Shown: piece after piece, positions 20,676 to 32,196 of the stretch | Numbering within the stretch: the first letter of the stretch is position 1 | Layout of the letters: each line of letters begins with the position of its first letter | Notes under the pieces: generated by a model | What the model saw: only the letters and a program-made list of their open reading frames with translations | What the model was told of the DNA's origin: nothing | Database searches by the model: none | Position numbers and translations under genes: made by a program | Origin: Neurospora crassa OR74A | Lineage: Eukaryota; Ascomycota; Sordariomycetes; Sordariales; Sordariaceae | Reading direction: 5' to 3' | Assembly (NCBI RefSeq): GCF_000182925.2 | Contig: NC_026505.1 | Coordinates: 4,092,001-4,156,000, forward strand | DNA: 64,000 bases

Positions 20676-23227
20676 CGTGGTGATGTGGGGCTGGATTTCT
20701 TCAAGATGGGGATTCCAAAGACAGGATTGGGAGCGACGATGTGAGAAAACGGATTGATTGGAAAAGGGCAAGTATGTGTGTGAGGTTCTCAAGTGCAAAC
20801 AAGTCGAACGAGAATACGCTGCAAATAGTTCTGAGGATGATGATGATGATGATTATTGGTTAGATATTGGGATGCTAGGCAAATAGGAAATAGTTGTTGA
20901 CTACTAATACGTTGTCAAAATTGCCGAGGTTCAGCGGCCGTTAAACGGTCGGGTAAGAAGCGATGGGACGGCCGGGAAGCAGTGACGTTGAAGAACCCGA
21001 CGCCGGCGCCGGGAGCCACATCACATCGGACCAACTGAACAGGATCCTACAAGACCCATTGCGGGGGAATTGAGCGCAGTAGTAAAAGTGGGTGATCCTA
21101 CCCTTCCGAACGTTGCTGTTCGTTGGATCTCTCTGTGCTGTCTATTGCTCTTAGTAGACATGTGAACAGTGTTCAAGAATTAGCATCTCTAGAGACCTCA
21201 AAACGCGGTCTTTGCACTCTGTTGTGTGCATCTTCAATCGCGCAACTGTAGATGAAACCGAAAGCGACTTGCATCAGAGAGACATGCCGATTAAGAAGCA
21301 CACCAGCAAGCCAAAAGGAAAAAAAAAAGATAAAAAAGGAAGAAGAAGAGGGTGCCGCTCACTACCCCTCCTCCAATGCCTCGCATTCCTGGTGGGTACT
21401 CGGTGTTGGGTAGTGGCGCTTATCATCCCTCCCAGGGTTACCTTGGATGTGCAGACGGATTGCTATGCGCCGGCCGGACGCCATGTTACACTACGTACCG
21501 TGACCACCTAAGCTGAAGCGTTGTTAAAACCTCCAAGCCGCCGACAGTGCAATGTGATGCATTGTTGTGCCTGTTGATACAGGAAACGAGGACTTGAGCT
21601 CGAGTCAGTTTGTGCACGAGCGGCAGTTTCGTCCATAGAGGAAGATAGCGGAAAATCCCATATGTGGTGGGGATGCCACTTTCGCTGATTACCGTATGAA
21701 TTTGTGTGATTACCTACTTACTCGACCTGCCTTGCCCTGGCATGTATACATTGAAGAAGTCTTGGGAAGAGCCGGCAAAGTATATGGTGGAGATGGTGGA
21801 CATGTCTGACATGATGGGCGGTATTAAGGGGCAGACGGAAGCAGCCTTTTTGCCTTGACAGGGGATGCTGCTTCTTCAAGCATCGTGAACTGTGAAAGAG
21901 AGCTGTACCTGCCGCTCCGTCTCCAGTGCCGCCTGGCGCGGGACCAAAAGGCCACGCGAGCACCTAACGCTTACCAACTCTGTAGAGATACCTAGGCTCC
22001 TCTCCGGTGGTTTTACCTGCAGCAACTATCAGCGTTCCCACCACGGACGAGTGAGGTGATCCATGACAAGCACGCTCCGTGGATGCCCAGCGGCCCAATC
22101 ACTATCGCATTCCGGCCGCTCGTCTGGCCCTCATCGACACCTCATTGGCGCCCCCAAAGGCTGAATGGTTCAAGGACCAGGCCTGATTGTGACTTTTTCC
22201 AGCCTACCATCCCATTCCCTGGAACCCCAAACTTGCGACTCGACGACATCCTTTTCTTAGCTTCAAAGTTCCTCCGAACCCCAGGCTCTGTCGAGCTCGT
22301 TTTCTGTCTCACCCTCCCACGCTCCCTCCCCCTCCCGACCGCGAGCGCGCAATCTCGACCTCAACAACACTTTGGCCCAAGGAGCCACTCGAACCTCGAT
22401 AGCCAACGGTTTCGCCCTTGTGTGACGCTCTGTGGGCACCCGCTTAGCTGTCCCATTCGCTCTACCTAATCTTTTCTCGCTTCCTCGAGATACGACATCC
22501 TGGGGCCATCCCCCCCCGTCCCTCGATCCGCTACCCGTCGCCGTCACTGTTCGCTTTGATCGTCGCCGTCGCCATCGTCCTGTCGTGCACGACAACCCGC
22601 CTCCTGATATTGCTCACCACCATATCCGCCTCGCCCGCCCTCTATCGCAATCGCGACGCCGTCTCCATATTCTACATACACGGATCCCCCAAGACTTTTG
22701 CCTTTGCGATACATTCAAAGGAAACCGGCCTCGGTAGCGAATTGCACACGCCTCTGCTCATTTTCGATTCGGAGCCTTGCCCGCCAACGATTGCTTGAGA
22801 GACATCGAATCTGATCCGATCTGTCTCCTTTACGCCCGTCTGTCACGGCTTGCGCGAGACTGGGACCTATATCTAGCTTCTACCCTACTGCTTACGCCCT
22901 CGTTCAAGGCCTCAGAGCAATCCCGTTGATCGAATGATGGACATAGAACGAAAATCGTGCTCCTAAAAGACCAATTCTTCAACAAGCCAAAGCTGCCGCT
23001 TCCGCCAATTGCATATCGCAACCCGAGCACTCGCGCTTTTGTGTTGCGACTGAGACTTCTTGCACCGCTTCGACCTGTTTGGGCTTATAGTTTGACCTTA
23101 ACTCGCCTTCCGACTACCCACCCCCATTGGTCTCGACTCACATCGACGAGTATTGTTAGTCGACGGTTACGCTTTCCATATCGCAACAAACGAGTGCGGC
23201 AATTGCGAAATCGCCGAAGATTTGAAG
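20676..23227. other. Divergent promoter region, dienoyl-CoA isomerase and Boi protein
   Basis: 2.55 kb with no recognised gene. It includes a short GAT repeat near 20836-20855. The last kilobase is pyrimidine-rich and probably holds the Boi promoter and a long 5' UTR. Open frames at 22056-22469 and nearby have no domain support. Confidence 0.5.
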
Positions 23228-26200
23228 ATGGCTGCGCCGGGTTCCAACAAGCCCGAAGTGGGCGACATTTTGGTGGTCATCCGTAAGTTCATTTTTTTAT
23301 TCCAGTCATAGCTCGACACAATACAGTTTCATCATGGGGCATCTTTTTTTTTCTCTAGTTTTTTTTTTCTTTTTTTTTTCTCTTTCTTCTCCGGAGCTTG
23401 TTTGTGTTTTAAAGATCCAACAGACGGCGCCACGTGGTGTCAAGGCTGTCGCAAACTTCAGATAAACAAGAGGCTGACCCGCTTATGTCACAGACGATTT
23501 TCAAGCTCGTAGTTCGGACGAGTTGAGCTTAACCAAGGGTGACCGCGTGGAACTGATTGAACGCGATGACGAATTCGGTGACGGCTGGTTCTTGGGAAAG
23601 CATTTGGCAAATGGCAACAGTGGTCTTTTCCCAGAAGGTATACACACCCCCTCCTATGTATAAGCCACAGAAGAGCTGCATGGCAAACAGCTCTTTCGTG
23701 CCCGCGCTGTAACTGACTTCGCCCTACAGTCTATACGCGTCCTGCACCCAAGCCCCATTCCAGCAGCCCGTCTCTCCAAAAACCTGTTCTCGCGCCGCTG
23801 GCCGAAATCGTTAACGAGCAAACGGCAAATTCCACTTATTCTTACGGCAACTTCAACAAGATTGGGAAATCGGCCGATGAAACCTTACCGTTAAGCTCCT
23901 TCAAGCCAGCTTCAGCACCCGACGGCCCTGCACATTCGTTTCTCAGCAGTAGTTTGCCAATAGGGGGTATTGGACGCCCCGGCGCTGACAGCCACGTCCT
24001 ACACGAGACTCTGAATGTGATCGACGAACATATTACGGATTTGAACTCGCCGCAAAGCAACGGAGCTCTTCGAAACACTGGCGATTCTGGTAGCGAATAC
24101 AGCTCGCACATAGGCAACCGTGTCTCATACATTCAAGGCGAAGAAACGGATGAGGAGGAAGAAGGAAACCATACACGAAGCGAGGTCGAATCCTGGTCTG
24201 CCGATCAAGTTGCCGAGTACTTGTTTACGGTAGGAGTGGAGAAGCACCACTGTGAGGTGTTCCGTGACCAGGAGATCACCGGAGAGGTCATTCTCGGGAT
24301 GGATCAAACATCGCTATTTATCAAAGCCTTTGATCTGGGGTCTGTGGGAAGACGGCTAAAAACTTGGCAGAAGATCAAAAACCTACAGGATGAGGTCAAC
24401 GGAGAAGGGCCAGGCTCGCGCGTACTCAGCCAGTCGTATGGGAGCGAGGTCGGGTCTGATGCACAAGGGAAGATGCGCAGCAGGACGAACACCCTCACAG
24501 GGTCGACTCCACGGTACTCATCCAACACCAGCCAATCTCTGTCAGTCCAGACAAAGCGCTCGTCGGAAACCCCCAAAATGGACCCTGTCCAGCCCGTGTC
24601 TCCAGTCTCACCTCTGATGGAGAGCCCAAATCGTATGTTCCACGAAAGGAGACCCTCCGCTGCAGACATCAGAGACTTGCACCACTCCCGTCGCCATTCC
24701 TCGACTGATTTCCGTCTCGCAGGAGCATCCCCGGCCACCCCTAAAGTCTCAGGTGGAACGTTGCACGGAACAGAGGTGCCCCACAAGAAGCAACCGTCTT
24801 TCGACCGAAACTGGACGCTGGGCAGTGCAAGCAACTCTAACCATCCCGAGTCCTCGGCCGGGCAACAAGATAATGTGGCTGTTCAGGAGCCTGAGATCCA
24901 GGATTCGGCAGTAGACTTGGATCGAGGCTACTTGTCAGGAACCGATGCCGATCCTCGGCAGCGGAACGTGCTGAAGAAGCGTGAGAGCAAGGCCCCTGCT
25001 CTCGCGGAATCGCCAAAGACGAGCTACACGGAAGAGCAGCGTGTGCGGAGCGCCACAACTCTTTCTCGACAGTCACGGTTAGGCAGCATTGATTCCTCCC
25101 GTGAAGCAGTTGGCATCTTGCCTGCTGCACAGAAATACTACGGGCTGGTTAGGCGCACAGCTTCCACGGCTACCATGGAGTCAGCTCGTCTCTCCATCGA
25201 ACGCAACCACCCTACGGTTACCAAACTCGAGGGATCGCCGGAGCAAAGCAGGTCCTCTCCCAGATCGGCTCTCAAACGCCTGAGCCAAGTCAACCACCCG
25301 GACTTTAATATGGCCGGCATGCTAAAGAACGGCTTCGGCGGGCTACGAGCCGCCTCAGACGCGATCACGGGTACCGAACGAGCAAAAGTGGCGTCACCAG
25401 TGGACACGCCGTCCAAAGACTCGTCTATCTATTCGCCCACACGCACCGGCTCAACCACGCCCTCGGCCGGCCGAAGTTTGGATCTCGACCAGGAGACTGC
25501 CAAGAGTTTGAGCACCGTGGCAACCGCGGCCTCTGCCGCGAAACAAGCAGCAAACCGGAAGAAGACCAAGAAGGAGACAAGTGCTTATACGCGTGGTTTA
25601 CAAAAGATCGGCCCACGAGAATCGATCAAGGATGCGGACTACAGTGGATGGATGAAGAAGAGGAGTGCCAACCTGATGACCACATGGAAGCCGCGACTCT
25701 TTGTCCTGAAGGGTAGACGCTTGGCTTACTATTATTCTGAAGACGACCAAGAGGAGAAAGGCTTAATTGACATTTCCTTCCATCGGGTACTTCCGGCGGA
25801 CAATGAGCGCTTGACTGGCTTCCATGCGACGCTTATGGGGGCTAGTACCTCCCCAGCAATCCCGGCTGGAAGCCATGTCCAGACGCTCGCAGACGCGGAT
25901 GCAGAGCGGGATCCAACGGAAGAGGGGGATCAGATGTTCATCTTCAAGCTTGTTCCACCACGAGCCGGTCTCTCGCGAGCAGTGAACTTCACAAAGCCTA
26001 CAGTACACTACTTTGCAGTACCCAACATCAAGCAGGGTCGCCTGTGGATGGCAGCTCTCATGAAGGCGACTATTGATCGCGATGATACCCAAGCAGTCAC
26101 GACGACATACCAGCAGAAAACTATCTCGCTCACCAAGGCGCGCCAGATGCTTCACAGACCACCAGCATTGATGAATTTGGTGGAGGCCAGTGAAGACAAT

Positions 26201-26368
26201 GCTGGTGACGACAAAAGGGGGCCCGCAAAGGAGCAAAATGGCCTAGGTATTAGCTACAACGAGGCGGACAGCGGAGTTGCTGGGTTTGAGAAGCTGGGAC
26301 TTTCTCACATTGATGAAGGTGGATTGGGATTTGATGAGAAGGATGGATCGGTTCCTCAGAGCGCTTAG
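23228..26368 (+). CDS. Boi-type polarity scaffold (SH3-SAM-PH)
   Basis: Three exons, 23228-23282, 23494-23637 and 23730-26368, give 945 aa. The SH3 domain spans about residues 12-72 (HDFQARSSDELSLTKGDRVE, then DGWFLGKHLANGNSGLFPEV). A SAM domain lies at about 216-286 (WSADQVAEYLFTVGVEKHHC). A long disordered Ser/Pro-rich linker follows. The PH domain spans about 695-850 (YSGWMKKRSANLMTTWKPRL, then FVLKGRRLAYYY). This order is that of yeast Boi1/Boi2, which bind Bem1, Cdc42-GTP, formins and membrane phospholipids at sites of polarised growth and exocytosis. The SH3 domain is split over three exons, so the plain open frame from 23954 misses it. Intron 1 is 211 bp with a long T/C tract. Confidence 0.95.
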
Positions 26369-27476
26369 GCGATTTTAAGGAACCCCCAATCCGAGGCCTA
26401 TCGATGTGTGATCTGGCTACGTTACCACACCTTCGGCCTTGCATTACGTCCAGCATTCACATGGAAGGAGGCGATCTCAACCCCTTTGTCTTTTTTGTTC
26501 TTTATCTTCTCGTTTTGATTTTCTTTTATTTATTTTTTGGGTTCGTTGATGAAAATCACCATTCAAGACGTACATCCTAATGTGCCATGTATTTCAAGAG
26601 CAATTGGGAAGGGAAAGGAACGGAACGGGGCGCATCTGGTACACTATGTTATGCTGCCCGAGGCTTAGTGAGGCAATGGCAGGTAGCGAAAGGATTAGTA
26701 TAAGAGATACTGAGTCGTGTTTTTGTACCCAGAACAAATGGCGATTGGAAGTCTTTCATCATTCGCTGTTCTCATGGGCCTGCGTGAGTGTTCAGCTACG
26801 AGTGCGCGATTGAAACGAAATCGACGTGGTGTATTGTATTTGTATTGTATGTACGTGTATGTAAGTTACTTTTTGGCTTGAGGTGGAGGTGTGAAGGTTG
26901 CCGGAAGATGCCGCGTCGCGCAGTGTCCCCAGAAAAAAGTCGCGTCAGTGCCAGAGTTAGGCCTGCCAGGCCCGCAGTAACAGCTCGCACTTTGCTTTGT
27001 TGGAGCTTCCCAAGATCAACATTTCAGGTTGCCCGCACTACACTATAACACCTAACCAAACCCACGTTCATCGCCACAACCACTTACCTCGCGACCGGCG
27101 TCCGAGAAAAAAAAAGGCATCATCACAAACAGAGGTGGACAAAATCATCCCATCCAGCGCGCCCTATCATTGGCGCCTCTGACGAATCATAACGGTTCGG
27201 AGCAACCTGGGATAGTCTGATTGTGGTCGAACTTCCAGCGAAGGAAGACAACAAAGCGACTCGCCCAACAACATCAAAAAGACAACCTCCAGAGGTCCGG
27301 TATTGACGCCTTCGTGGCAGCGACAACATATCTGGCATCTTGATCCCATTATCTGCACCAGGGACATAAGCCTCAACCGGTGGGAGCTCATCGCCCAACC
27401 TCGACGGTCGACCAACTTCAACGAACGACTTCTGCCGGCCCGCCCCTTCTCCGCGCCGACGATCATCCTCGTCAAC
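26369..27476. other. Boi 3' end and Nup85 upstream region
   Basis: 1.1 kb between two genes in the same direction. No gene seen. The Nup85 frame is open for 58 codons upstream of 27477 (to an ATG at 27303), but that part lacks family character and is taken as leader. Confidence 0.55.
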
Positions 27477-30400
27477 ATGACCTTCTCGGGCAGAGGAACG
27501 CTGATTTCCAGCACCAATTCTTTCAATCCTTCCGGGTCGCCTTTCGCTTCAACTCCACAAAAGCCCTTGTTTGCTCAGCAGCGCGCGCAGAAACGGTCCG
27601 GCGCACCATCTACCAGAGGACCGCTCCAGCCCTCGAAACTTGGCCAGGCAGTCATGTACAACGACGATGAAGATGAGAGGGAGCCGAACCAGCAGGAAAC
27701 CAAGGCTAACCGGTCAGGCACATTTGGCCTGCCATTCGACGACACCTACGATTTGGACGACAGCTCCATCTTGATGAGCGGCGCACCTGGCGGCGACCTG
27801 GAAATGCGCGATGACGACTCCGATCTGATGATGCTCAACACCCCAGCTGCAACGGAGCGCGTCCGGAAGGAAGCCGCGGGTATCTTCCGCGCTTCTGTTG
27901 CGCAGTCTGGACCCCGAATACGCGATCTCAGATTCGCTGCCCTCGCCAAGGACGTCTATACACACATGGGCACTGCTTCCCTCCTCGAGCCCGGAGAGCT
28001 TATTGTGAATACCGAAAGGCTTATTACGCGTCTGTATGACGAGGGTGTCGGCGAAGAAGAGGACGAGGAGAAGCTGGACGAGGCGCTCGCGCATGTTGCT
28101 GGTGAACTTACTGATCTCTGGAAGAGAGCCATTAGCGACTTCCCCCAGCCCGACGAGGAGCACACGGTGGAGATCGGACCCGGTCCCAACACCTCTCCAC
28201 TCGAGAAAGCGACTTACCTGGCCAACCTGGCGCTACATGTCCACCACGAACGATATGAAGACAACACGGGACGTACTAGGCCTACGCCCTTGCCTGAGAC
28301 ACTGTTCAAGTGGCTGGACGAATACCACAACGTTTATAGTGGCCAAACGGAAGAAATCCTACGATATAAGCCGAGTCCGGCGTCTCATGCTCTCTTTTGG
28401 CAGGCTATCTTTGTCGCCCTTCTTAGGGGTAAGGTGGATGATGCGGCCAAGCTGCTCAGACAAGCCGGGTGGGACAAAGTGCGGAAAGACAACGGCGAAA
28501 ACAAGTACATAAACCGTGCCCTAGAAAGTGTGCAGCTTGCCACGGCTGAAACAGTTGCCATGTTGGAGAACTGCCCCGGTTATAATGAGGACTGGGACAT
28601 ATGGAACAGCGACTGGACCCTATGGCGTGTTCGGACTCGGGGTGCACTCGATCACCTCAGACGCTTCGCCGAGGGCCGCGATACCATGCTAGGCGACTCT
28701 ACATTCTCCGATTTCTCGGCCTCCGTTACTTCGACGCGGAATCGCGAGTCTATGGCCGGTCTGGCGAGACGGGCCGAGTCTCAGGTCCCATGGGAAATCT
28801 ACGAAAAGCTGAATATCATCTTCGACATTGTCTTGGGGTCAAAGAATGCCATCCTCGATGCTGCGCAAGACTGGTGCGAGGCTACGATCGGTCTTACTGC
28901 CTGGTGGGATGACAGGAGAGCCGATAAGTTTGGGAACCCGCTCTCCATGGCCCGCTCACAAGCCCTTACATTGGCCTCACAGTCAGCGACTACGGACAGT
29001 TACTTGGATAGGCTGAACAATGCCTTCCATGTGGCCGTTGAGGAGGATTTCTACTTGAACCCCCACAATCCCGTAGAGGTGGGAATTGCGTGCATTTTCG
29101 AGGACAATGTCAAGGGTCTCATCGGTCTACTTCGTGGCTGGTCGCTTCCGATCGCCTCTGCGGTCGCCGAGATTGCTTCATTGGGCGGATGGCTTCCACA
29201 GCACCAGCCAGGAGCCTTCTTCATGGAGGGCCTCGATCAGGATGATCTGGATGTGCTTGGGGTCGACCCCACTGCGCCGGATGAAATCGATGGAATCAAG
29301 GACAGCACGCTTATTCAGTACGCGCAGAAGTTGACCGATGACGAGGATATCGGAACGATCGCGGACCATTTGGGGGAGTCTCGGGACGGCTGGGAGCTAG
29401 CCATTCATGTGCTGGGTCGTATGGACTCGCAAGAGCGTTCCGAGGAAATGATTGGAATCCTGGTCAGGCATATTGTCGACAGTTTGCACGTGGACTCGAA
29501 CGAAGTGGTGGACAAGACTTGGTCACTCTTAAACGAACTTGGCATGATCCCTTATGCCGAAGAGGTGGTGGAAGTAAGTACTACGTCTCAGGGCACACAG
29601 AAGGACTATATCCGCTAATCATTCGCTTAGACATATGCTGAAATTCTTGCTCGCGACTCTCACCGTTATGGCGAAGCGATGTGGTACTTTGCTCTGGCAC
29701 ACAAACCGCACAAGGTTCGTGAGGTTATGAATCTCCTCATCTCATACTCCCTCATCCAGTCAACAGCTTTCCCACCAAACGAAGAGCTCGACGATTGGCT
29801 TCACCGCCTCCTTAATGAGCGCAACGAAACTCTCGAGCAGTGTGCCAAACAAGATCTTGAGGCTGCCGAGCTCCTCGGCAAGATGCTCAGTGGGTACGCC
29901 TCACTCCGCCAGTACTTCGTTATCCGTGACGACGAAGCCGTCCTTCCCAACGCCACCCCTTACGCACGCAAGCAGCAGGCCGCCACCGCACTGGTCAACG
30001 TCATCGCTAGCTCCGACGATAACATTCGGGGCGGCCTTCTCGACCCGACGCGTGATGGCATCGTCAGCGAGGACTTCTTGCTCGCTCTCCTCGGCGAAGC
30101 TCTCGCCTTCGTCACCAACCCAGACAACACCAACGTCCACCTCGGCCAGCAGGCCCTCCCTATCCTCAACCTCGATCAGATCGACATTATCCTGAAGGCC
30201 GTCGAGGATCTCCAGGCTGTCAGCGACCGGGTCCGCAACACGTGCGAGGAGTTCCTGCAGATCGTGCTTGCTTCAGCGCCCGGCGGTCTCAAGGGAACCA
30301 CCCCCGCCGACCTTCTCAAGAAGAATGCCAGCGGCAGCCTCGTGCTGGCGGGTAGCACCATGGTGGCGACCCAACTGAAGAACTCGCTCAGCGGCGGGCT

Positions 30401-30566
30401 GGTCGGCAGTGGTGCCAAGATGAACCCCGTCAAGCGCGGCTGGGACTGGAGGGCGGACATGCCGGCTAAGACTACCGGCGACGACGTCATGCAGAGGTTG
30501 AGGCTGGGCGTGGCGAAAGATCTGGCGGGATTGTGGCTAGCTGATGCGGATAATGCGCTGTGGTAG
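27477..30566 (+). CDS. nup85: Nucleoporin Nup85, Y-complex scaffold
   Basis: Two exons, 27477-29573 and 29631-30566, give 1010 aa. Largely alpha-helical, as expected for the ACE1-type fold. Family-like blocks include WDIWNSDWTLWRVR, DFYLNPHNPVEVGIACIFED, the junction EEVVE-TYAEILARDSHRYGE created by splicing, and the C-terminal GVAKDLAGLWLADADNALW. Nup85 is part of the Nup84/Nup107-160 Y-complex that coats the nuclear pore membrane. The N-terminal 130 residues are disordered. The start at 27477 (context AACATG) was preferred over 27303 because the family-like low-complexity N-terminus begins there. The 57-bp intron is phase 0. Distinction from other ACE1 nucleoporins rests on remembered family sequence. 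Confidence 0.85.
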
Positions 30567-31174
30567 GAGTTTTGCTAGAGAGTGTACTGTGGATGGGTAT
30601 GGTAATTGACGTTTCTATGTTGGCTATTCCTTGTAAGGCAGCGAGATGATAGAAGCGGACAATGCTTCGAATTAGGTGGAAGAACAAACCAAATATAAGT
30701 GTGATCGAGCAATGTGATTCTTCTCGACTCATCGACGAAGGTTGGCCAAGTCAATTAATGTGTACGGATATGAGAAAGTGGCAGTTGATCAGTGATTACC
30801 AAAAACGTTCAATTGATTCTCACCAGTGTTGTGTGAAGTGTTTGTTGCTCTATATGACAACCATGAAAGTAGAGCATGGGACTAACGGATGCTGTGTATA
30901 TACATCGTGGAACAGTGCCTCCATACCGACCTACCAGTACATGACGCCATGCTAACCCTGACATCCAGATTCACTACATCACAACTCGCCGCACCCAAGT
31001 AACAGTTACTACACTCATATTGCCTTTGTTTAACATTGCTCAAGTGGGTTCAAGCGTCGGCTGGGGTGTTTCCACATACCATATAGGTAAACCGGCTACC
31101 AAGTTGTGTAAAGGAAGTCCATTTTCTGTCCCTTGATAAGTAGCCTTCATCCTCCTCCTCCGATATACAGAAAG
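30567..31174. other. Convergent intergenic region, Nup85 and phospholipase A2
   Basis: 600 bp of 3' flanks. No gene or repeat seen. Confidence 0.6.
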
Positions 31175-31939
31175 CTAATAATACAACGGATCCTCGCCCT
31201 TGGCAATAGCCTCGGCCACGAGCTCGTTGTAGTGAGCCAGCAGCAGATCGTATTCCTCCTGGAGCTCGCCCTTGGTGCGACCAAATTCGCGGACGGCGGC
31301 GTAGTAGACGTTGGCGAGAGCGTGGCAGGTGGAGCCGTAGCCGTGGGTGTCGCACTGGTAGTAGAGACTATGTAGTTGGTTGAGGGTTGGATTAGCTATC
31401 TGTTTTATCAAATCTACTCACGGAGGAGGATGTGAAGAGAGATGGAGACCGTTGACGGGTAAAAAGGGAGAAGGGTAGGTAGGTAAGCAAGGGGAAGGAT
31501 GAGACAAGAGGAATAAAACGAGGGAGGAAAAGAGAGAGAGAGAGAAAGAGAGAGAAAAAAAAAAAGGGACATACTCAGTCTTAAAGTTTCCATCAATCTT
31601 CAACTTATTATTATCCGTAAACCTCGACTGAGCCTTGTAGTTGCGATACCCGAAATCATGACGATTGCAAGCAGGCGAAAAGGGGAATCCCAACGGGTTA
31701 TCGGGCGAGTAGCTGCAGCTGTCTGAGGACCAGTCCAGTGTCGCCGGGCTTCTGGCGTTGCGATAGGCAGTAAATTGCGGGAGCGTGATCCTAAAAAGGT
31801 ATCGGTCCGTCGTCTGCTGGATGGTTTCGGCGCGGCGGAAGAGGGAGTCGGCGCCGGTACTGTCGCTTTCGCTGCCGGTCCAGGCCCATGCGGCCGTCGG
31901 CAGGAGAGAGGAGAGGGCGAGGGCAGAGAAGAACTTCAT
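31175..31939 (-). CDS. Secreted phospholipase A2 (fungal/prokaryotic type)
   Basis: Two exons, 31939-31575 and 31367-31175, give 185 aa. Residues 1 to about 20 form a signal peptide (MKFFSALALSSLLPTAAWAW). The catalytic core SCSYSPDNPLGFPFSPACNR is followed by HDFGYRNY. His94-Asp95 is the active-site pair of this family; paired cysteines are Cys75/Cys91 and the two in CDTHGYGSTC. The enzyme should release fatty acids from the sn-2 position of phospholipids outside the cell, with Ca2+. The 207-bp intron contains a poly-purine stretch on the plus strand. The ATG at 31939 was chosen because it begins the signal peptide; an in-frame ATG at 32029 would put a non-signal extension in front. A 31-nt G run (sense strand) lies about 140 nt upstream of the ATG. 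Confidence 0.93.
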
Positions 31940-32074
31940 CTTGATGGTAGATGAAGATGAGGAACCAGGTAGAACCGTGGATTGCTGAAGTGCTGGCACA
32001 TAGAAGAGAAGGATTCCTTTTATTCTCAACTGGGCCAGACGGCCCGGTCCTTATACCTCCCTTCTCGGTGCCTC

Positions 32075-32075
<1 letters not shown>

Positions 32076-32106
<31 letters not shown>
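32076..32106. repeat. Poly-C run, 31 nt (G run in phospholipase A2 sense strand)
   Basis: 31 consecutive C on the plus strand, 137-167 nt upstream of the phospholipase A2 start codon, so the transcript or non-template strand would carry G31. Probably length-variable. Confidence 0.95.
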
Positions 32107-32170
32107 TTCCCTCTCTCTGTGCGGGCTCTCGACGTCGAAGTTAGCATGTAAGGTGTCGATCGACGAGTCA

Positions 32171-32196
32171 AACACACACCACACACACACACACAC
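32171..32196. repeat. CA microsatellite
   Basis: Imperfect (CA)n of about 13 units, about 65 bp from the poly-C run. Confidence 0.9.

Noticed and set aside
27303-27476. Upstream in-frame extension of Nup85
   Set aside because: The extra 58 residues have no family resemblance; the ATG at 27477 starts the family-like disordered N-terminus.
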